Below, in pieces: positions 7,341-9,680 of a stretch of 9,680 bases of DNA. Location: the NCBI GenBank assembly GCA_023428365.1, contig JAEYYQ010000273.1, positions 1 to 9,680 of the forward strand. Reading direction: 5' to 3'. The position numbers and the translations under genes are program-made. This DNA is from Pseudomonadota bacterium. Its GTDB lineage: Bacteria > Pseudomonadota > Alphaproteobacteria > Rhizobiales > Hyphomicrobiaceae. The first letter of the stretch is position 1. Each line of letters starts with the position of its first letter. The notes beneath the pieces are model-generated. The model did not search any database. It saw only the letters and a list, made by a program, of their open reading frames with translations, and was not told the origin of the DNA.

Positions 7341-7922
7341 TTAGAGATTGCGCTGACCCATGGCGACGGCGCGCGAAAGCATCGCTGCGATTTGCGTTTC
7401 CGAACGTCGAAAGCTCTCCGCATCCGGCGTCGAAACGTTGATCGTCACGGAAACACCGGCACCGCCTTGCGCACGAACGCCCAGCTTTCCGTCGGAGCCG
7501 CGTGTCAACGGCATGATCGCCTCCGGTCCCGCTTCGCCGGCCAACCCCATCCGCCCTCCCGCGAGCGGGAACGTCACCGGACTGGCAATCACGCCCCCGG
7601 ACGCGAACGGCACCGGCAGCGCATTCTGAACCACGCCGCCTTTCGCAAACCCAATGCCTCCGGACAGCAAACCACCGATCAGAGATCCGACACCCTGTTC
7701 CAACGGTTTGAACGCAGCCTGCATCGCCATTCGCGACAAGCTCATCGCCAGCGAACGGAACACATCGCCGAGATCCTTCCCGCGAAACGCCACGCCCTGG
7801 AACGCGTTGGTCAGGGCATATCCGAACTGCCGCCCGAAACGGGTTGCCTGCGCGAGCTGCTCCTGCAAACCGGAAATGTCCGCCTCGACGGCCACCGTCC
7901 ATGTTTCATCCGGCTCTTGCAT
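7341..7922 (-). CDS. Short tail tape measure protein (g11)
   Basis: A 193-residue tape measure protein of the short GTA type. The N-terminal ~70 residues are polar and predicted helical (VEADISGLQEQLAQATRFGR, DLGDVFRSLAMSLSRMA). A Gly-rich hydrophobic centre follows (GVGSLIGGLLSGGIGFAKGG), then the conserved tape-measure C-terminal block (FASGGVIASPVTFPLAGG, GLAGEAGPEAIMPLTRG). In tailed phages this protein sets tail length and is threaded through the tube; at roughly 0.15 nm per residue this one implies a short tail. The ATG overlaps the TGA of the upstream gene (TGATG) and has a strong GGAGG at 7932-7936. TAA at 7341-7343. Confidence 0.9.
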   Translation of the reverse strand: MQEPDETWTVAVEADISGLQEQLAQATRFGRQFGYALTNAFQGVAFRGKDLGDVFRSLAMSLSRMAMQAAFKPLEQGVGSLIGGLLSGGIGFAKGGVVQNALPVPFASGGVIASPVTFPLAGGRMGLAGEAGPEAIMPLTRGSDGKLGVRAQGGAGVSVTINVSTPDAESFRRSETQIAAMLSRAVAMGQRNL

Positions 7923-8110
7923 CAGCGCGCGCCTCCACGGCTTGAAAGGTGATCAGGAAAATTTTGCATGAGCTGCGTGAGATCGCTGCGCGCCAGCGGA
8001 CCACTCGCGGCAGCTCCAGAATATGCGCCCAACGCCGCACTGAGCTCCGTCAGCGTCATGGTCCAGAACGCATCCGGCGACAGCCTGAGCAGGCCGAACC
8101 CCGCAGCCAT
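7922..8110 (-). CDS. rcc01693-like tail assembly chaperone (g10.1; Phage_TAC_6 type)
   Basis: A 62-residue protein matching the small rcc01693 family: GFGLLRLSPDAFWTMTLTEL at residues 4-23, then Ala/Gly-rich and LMQNFPD. It is encoded directly behind the GTA gp10 gene. Its ATG shares one base with the TAA of g10 (TAATG), and there is no recognisable ribosome binding site upstream, in contrast to most genes here. That suits either re-initiation or synthesis as the C-terminal half of a -1 frameshift fusion with g10 (slippery site at 8125-8131). The paired proteins are expected to chaperone tape measure and tube assembly and not to be part of the finished particle (family knowledge). Confidence 0.88.
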   Translation of the reverse strand: MAAGFGLLRLSPDAFWTMTLTELSAALGAYSGAAASGPLARSDLTQLMQNFPDHLSSRGGAR

Positions 8111-8508
8111 TACGTCTTGCCAGGGAAAGGGGCGGGCGCGCGCCCTCCCTCGCGCGCGATCTCCGCGGCAGCACCGACAGCAGCTCCAACCAGCGCACCA
8201 GGTCCACCGAATGTCGCCGATAACAACCTCGCAACGATATCGACAAATCCGAACACGCCGTTGTCTGTTTGCATGGTCCGCACCTGAGTGTCGGCGATTT
8301 CATGCCCCGCGCCGCGTAATCCTGCGCCGATAATCCGCACGGCATCCTCCGCGCTCAGCCGTCCCTTCTCGAAACGCTGCGCCAACGCCAGCATGTCTTC
8401 ATCGCCAAACGCACTCTCCAACTCCGCAAGCGCGCCGAGCGTCAAACACAGCTTCCATTTCTCGCCATTCAGACAGGCTTCGATCTCTCCGCGACGGGCA
8501 TTCGCCAT
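8110..8508 (-). CDS. GTA gp10-family tail assembly chaperone (g10; Phage_TAC_11 type)
   Basis: A 132-residue protein with the family start MANARRGEIEACLNGEKW, then LTLGALAELESAFGDEDM and LSAEDAVRIIGAGLRGAG. A Gly/Ala-rich stretch (GGPGALVGAAVGAAAEIA) follows, and the end is Pro-rich. It is the first of the two tail chaperones in GTA clusters. GAGGGAAG lies a few bases before the ATG and is a plausible ribosome binding site. The end of the gene holds a canonical -1 slippery heptamer in frame, four codons before the TAA, that would fuse it to the next gene. Confidence 0.92.
   Translation of the reverse strand: MANARRGEIEACLNGEKWKLCLTLGALAELESAFGDEDMLALAQRFEKGRLSAEDAVRIIGAGLRGAGHEIADTQVRTMQTDNGVFGFVDIVARLLSATFGGPGALVGAAVGAAAEIAREGGRAPAPFPGKT
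8125..8131 (-). promoter_or_regulatory. Putative -1 ribosomal frameshift heptamer (C CCT TTC) joining g10 to g10.1
   Basis: On the minus strand the end of g10 reads GCC CCT TTC CCT GGC AAG ACG TAA. C CCT TTC fits the X XXY YYZ rule in the zero frame: Pro-CCT can re-pair on CCC and Phe-TTC on TTT. The -1 frame is the frame of the next gene and stays open across the overlap (CCC TGG CAA GAC GTA, then its ATG). The fusion would be 128 + 5 + 62 = 195 residues and end at 7922. Tail chaperone pairs in many tailed phages, including lambda G/GT, use such a shift. The motif and frame are seen; its activity is inferred. Confidence 0.6.
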
Positions 8509-8522
8509 TGCTTGTTCTTCCC

Positions 8523-8936
8523 TCAGTCAGCGTCGAAGGTGAGTTCACCGGCTGATTCCAGCGACAGCTCGAAAGAGACTTCGCCATCGTGCCGCCCCGT
8601 CAATTCGAAAGCCGCGATCTGGAACGGACCTTGAACGACACCGAAATCCGGCACGATGACCTGCCAATCGCGGATCACACCGTTGAAAAATACCCCGCGG
8701 ATGATTTCGTCCGACGTCGCATCCTTGAAAATTCCAGCGCCGGTGATACGCGCAGTCTTTGCTCCCGCGCCCGCCAACAACTCCCGCCACTGTCCAGCCG
8801 ACTCCTGATGTGTGACGTCCACCGGCTCCGCATTGAAGGCCAGCGTACGAGATCGCAAACCCGCGACCGTTTGAAATGCGCCCAATCCGTCCGCATCGAT
8901 TTTGAGCAAAAGGTCTTTGCCCTTTTGTGCTGCCAT
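8523..8936 (-). CDS. Major tail (tube) protein (g9)
   Basis: A 137-residue protein matching the GTA/TP901-1-type major tail protein family. It starts AAQKGKDLLLKIDADGLGAF, followed by VAGLRSRTLAFNAEPVDVTH and GAGAKTARITGAGIFKDATSDE, and ends in beta-rich sequence (GPFQIAAFELTGRHDGEVSF, ELSLESAGELTFDAD). Rings of it build the tail tube. The 32-nt gap to the tail terminator gene is the longest between structural genes here; the ribosome binding site is modest (AGGA or GAGA). TGA at 8523, 14 nt before g10. Confidence 0.94.
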   Translation of the reverse strand: MAAQKGKDLLLKIDADGLGAFQTVAGLRSRTLAFNAEPVDVTHQESAGQWRELLAGAGAKTARITGAGIFKDATSDEIIRGVFFNGVIRDWQVIVPDFGVVQGPFQIAAFELTGRHDGEVSFELSLESAGELTFDAD

Positions 8937-8968
8937 GAATGTTCTCGCTTTCCTGAATAAAACCGAAA

Positions 8969-9379
8969 TCAGCTCACGGATTCAGTCACGGCGCGCAGAC
9001 GCACAATGCCGTGGAAGCACTCGCCATCGCTTTCGCGGCGCGCTTCTGAAAATTCGTGCCGTAGATTGATCAGCCGATGTCCGTCGAGGTCCAAATCCTG
9101 ATCATGCAACGCCGCGCGCACCGCCCAGATGATCTGCTGCGCCTGGCCGCGCCCCGTAGCTTGCGACCAGATATGCAGCGTGACGACATGCTCATCGCCC
9201 GCCTCGTCACCGCTACTCCAATCGCGCGCCGTCATCTGGCCGAACGTCAGATAGGGATAGCTGGCACCGCGCGGGACATGGTCATAGATGCGCGGACCAC
9301 CGAGCGCTGCGATTACATCTGCATTCGCCGTAAGCGCAGCGTGCACGGCTTTTTGCAATGCCCAGCTGGCTGTCGTCAT
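8969..9379 (-). CDS. Tail terminator protein (g8; DUF3168)
   Basis: A 136-residue DUF3168 protein. Marks are LQKAVHAALTANADVIAALG, GPRIYDHVPRGASYPYLTFG, HVVTLHIWSQATGRGQAQQI and the C-terminal GECFHGIVRLRAVTE. In RcGTA this family caps the tail tube where it meets the head. The ATG overlaps the stop of the small gene before it (ATGA). There is only a purine-rich GAGAGA-type stretch upstream, so coupling is likely. Confidence 0.93.
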   Translation of the reverse strand: MTTASWALQKAVHAALTANADVIAALGGPRIYDHVPRGASYPYLTFGQMTARDWSSGDEAGDEHVVTLHIWSQATGRGQAQQIIWAVRAALHDQDLDLDGHRLINLRHEFSEARRESDGECFHGIVRLRAVTESVS

Positions 9380-9540
9380 GTCTCGTTCTCTCTCGCAGAC
9401 GCCTCATCGTGAGTGCGGTGCTCAGCGGCGCGGATGTCGCGCGATGGCAGGACACGCTGGCGCACAGCCTCACGAATGCGCTCCAGCAATGAACGCGCGA
9501 TGCGATTTCCTAACCCATCGATGCGAACGGACAGATTCAT
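9376..9540 (-). CDS. Small coupled ORF of unknown function between stopper and tail terminator
   Basis: A 54-residue basic and polar protein starting MNLSVRIDGLGNRIARSLLE, with a likely amphipathic helix over residues ~10-30 (RIARSLLERIREAVRQRV) and a charged tail. I do not recognise it with certainty. The VRIDGLG start followed by a helix recalls the beginning of HK97 gp10-type tail-completion proteins, but those are more than twice as long, so this would at most be a shortened form. It is likely real: its ATG overlaps the stop of the stopper gene, its TGA overlaps the ATG of the tail terminator gene (ATGA at both ends), and GAGG lies about 10 nt upstream. An in-frame start at 9573 would cut further into the stopper gene and is less likely. 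Confidence 0.6.
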   Translation of the reverse strand: MNLSVRIDGLGNRIARSLLERIREAVRQRVLPSRDIRAAEHRTHDEASARENET

Positions 9541-9680
9541 GGCTGCGCTTCCTCGCACAGACAGCTCAGCCACCGGCCGCGACCATCGATGTCGCGCACC
9601 ACGCGGATATCCAGCACGCGCGACGCTGCGATAAACCTCATCTCCGGCAACAGATCCGCCCGATATCGAAGCCGCACCTC
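9537..9680 (-). CDS. Head-tail adaptor/stopper protein (g7), C-terminal part
   Basis: The last 47 codons of a gene whose start lies beyond the window edge at 9680. The translation contains EVRLRYRADLLPEMRF near the start and ends VVRDIDGRGRWLSCLCEEAQP. Phage head-closure proteins of the SPP1 gp16/Phage_H_T_join family typically end this way (R-Y-R..., then V-x-D-x-D-x-R-x-R-x-L-x-x-x-C-x-E). In RcGTA this is the stopper between adaptor ring and tail terminator. Its TGA overlaps the ATG of the following small gene. The frame was read by hand from the window edge. Confidence 0.82.
   Translation of the reverse strand, partial: EVRLRYRADLLPEMRFIAASRVLDIRVVRDIDGRGRWLSCLCEEAQP

Noticed and set aside
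7312..7902. Overlapping minus-strand frame of 196 codons across the tape measure gene
   Set aside because: It is an out-of-frame reading of the tape measure gene, with Arg/Gly/Cys-rich sequence and no motif, whereas the 7341-7922 frame has the conserved AGPEAIMPL block.
9282..9680. Bacterial promoter near the right edge for the tail genes
   Set aside because: I found no convincing -35/-10 pair; genes here overlap without space, so transcription must come from upstream of the window.

Overview
The window is one uninterrupted minus-strand gene train encoding the tail half of an alphaproteobacterial gene transfer agent (GTA) of the Rhodobacter capsulatus RcGTA type, or of a prophage sharing that module, followed by a lysis gene. 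Protein-family content and gene order both fit Alphaproteobacteria. A Hyphomicrobiales (Rhizobiales) host is my best guess but is not proven. No plus-strand gene is credible, and I see no integrase, repressor, tRNA, insertion sequence or CRISPR. Homologies are recognised by eye; no database search was run.

Transcription runs from high to low coordinates. In that order the genes are: the 3' end of the head-tail adaptor/stopper (g7), cut by the window edge at 9680; a 54-residue unidentified small ORF; the tail terminator (g8, DUF3168); the major tail (tube) protein (g9); the tail assembly chaperone pair (g10 and rcc01693-like g10.1); a short tape measure protein (g11); the distal tail protein (g12, DUF2460); the hub protein (g13, DUF2163); an NlpC/P60 cell-wall peptidase (g14); the very large baseplate 'megatron' (g15, with GTA TIM-barrel and phage-tail domains); and a composite lysis protein. 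The intact head genes (terminase, portal, protease, capsid) would lie beyond the right edge.

Genes are packed with 0-44 nt between them, and many stop/start pairs overlap (ATGA, TGATG, TAATG), so this is one translationally coupled operon whose promoter lies outside the window. The products would build a short non-contractile-type tail: tube, terminator and tape measure first, then distal tail, hub, peptidase and megatron at the tip, with the lysis protein releasing particles.

Four points stand out. (1) The g10/g10.1 overlap carries a canonical -1 slippery heptamer in the right frame, with an open -1 path into g10.1, implying a lambda G/GT-like fusion chaperone. (2) The megatron is split by a single-base frameshift in a GGGG run; restoring it gives a 1317-residue protein of the expected family size. 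(3) The lysis gene fuses a TIGR02594-type peptidase, a GH108 muramidase and a holin-like membrane segment, and the holin part has its own internal Shine-Dalgarno sequence and ATG. (4) A tiny coupled ORF sits between g7 and g8. The 87 bases after the last stop hold no convincing gene or terminator.
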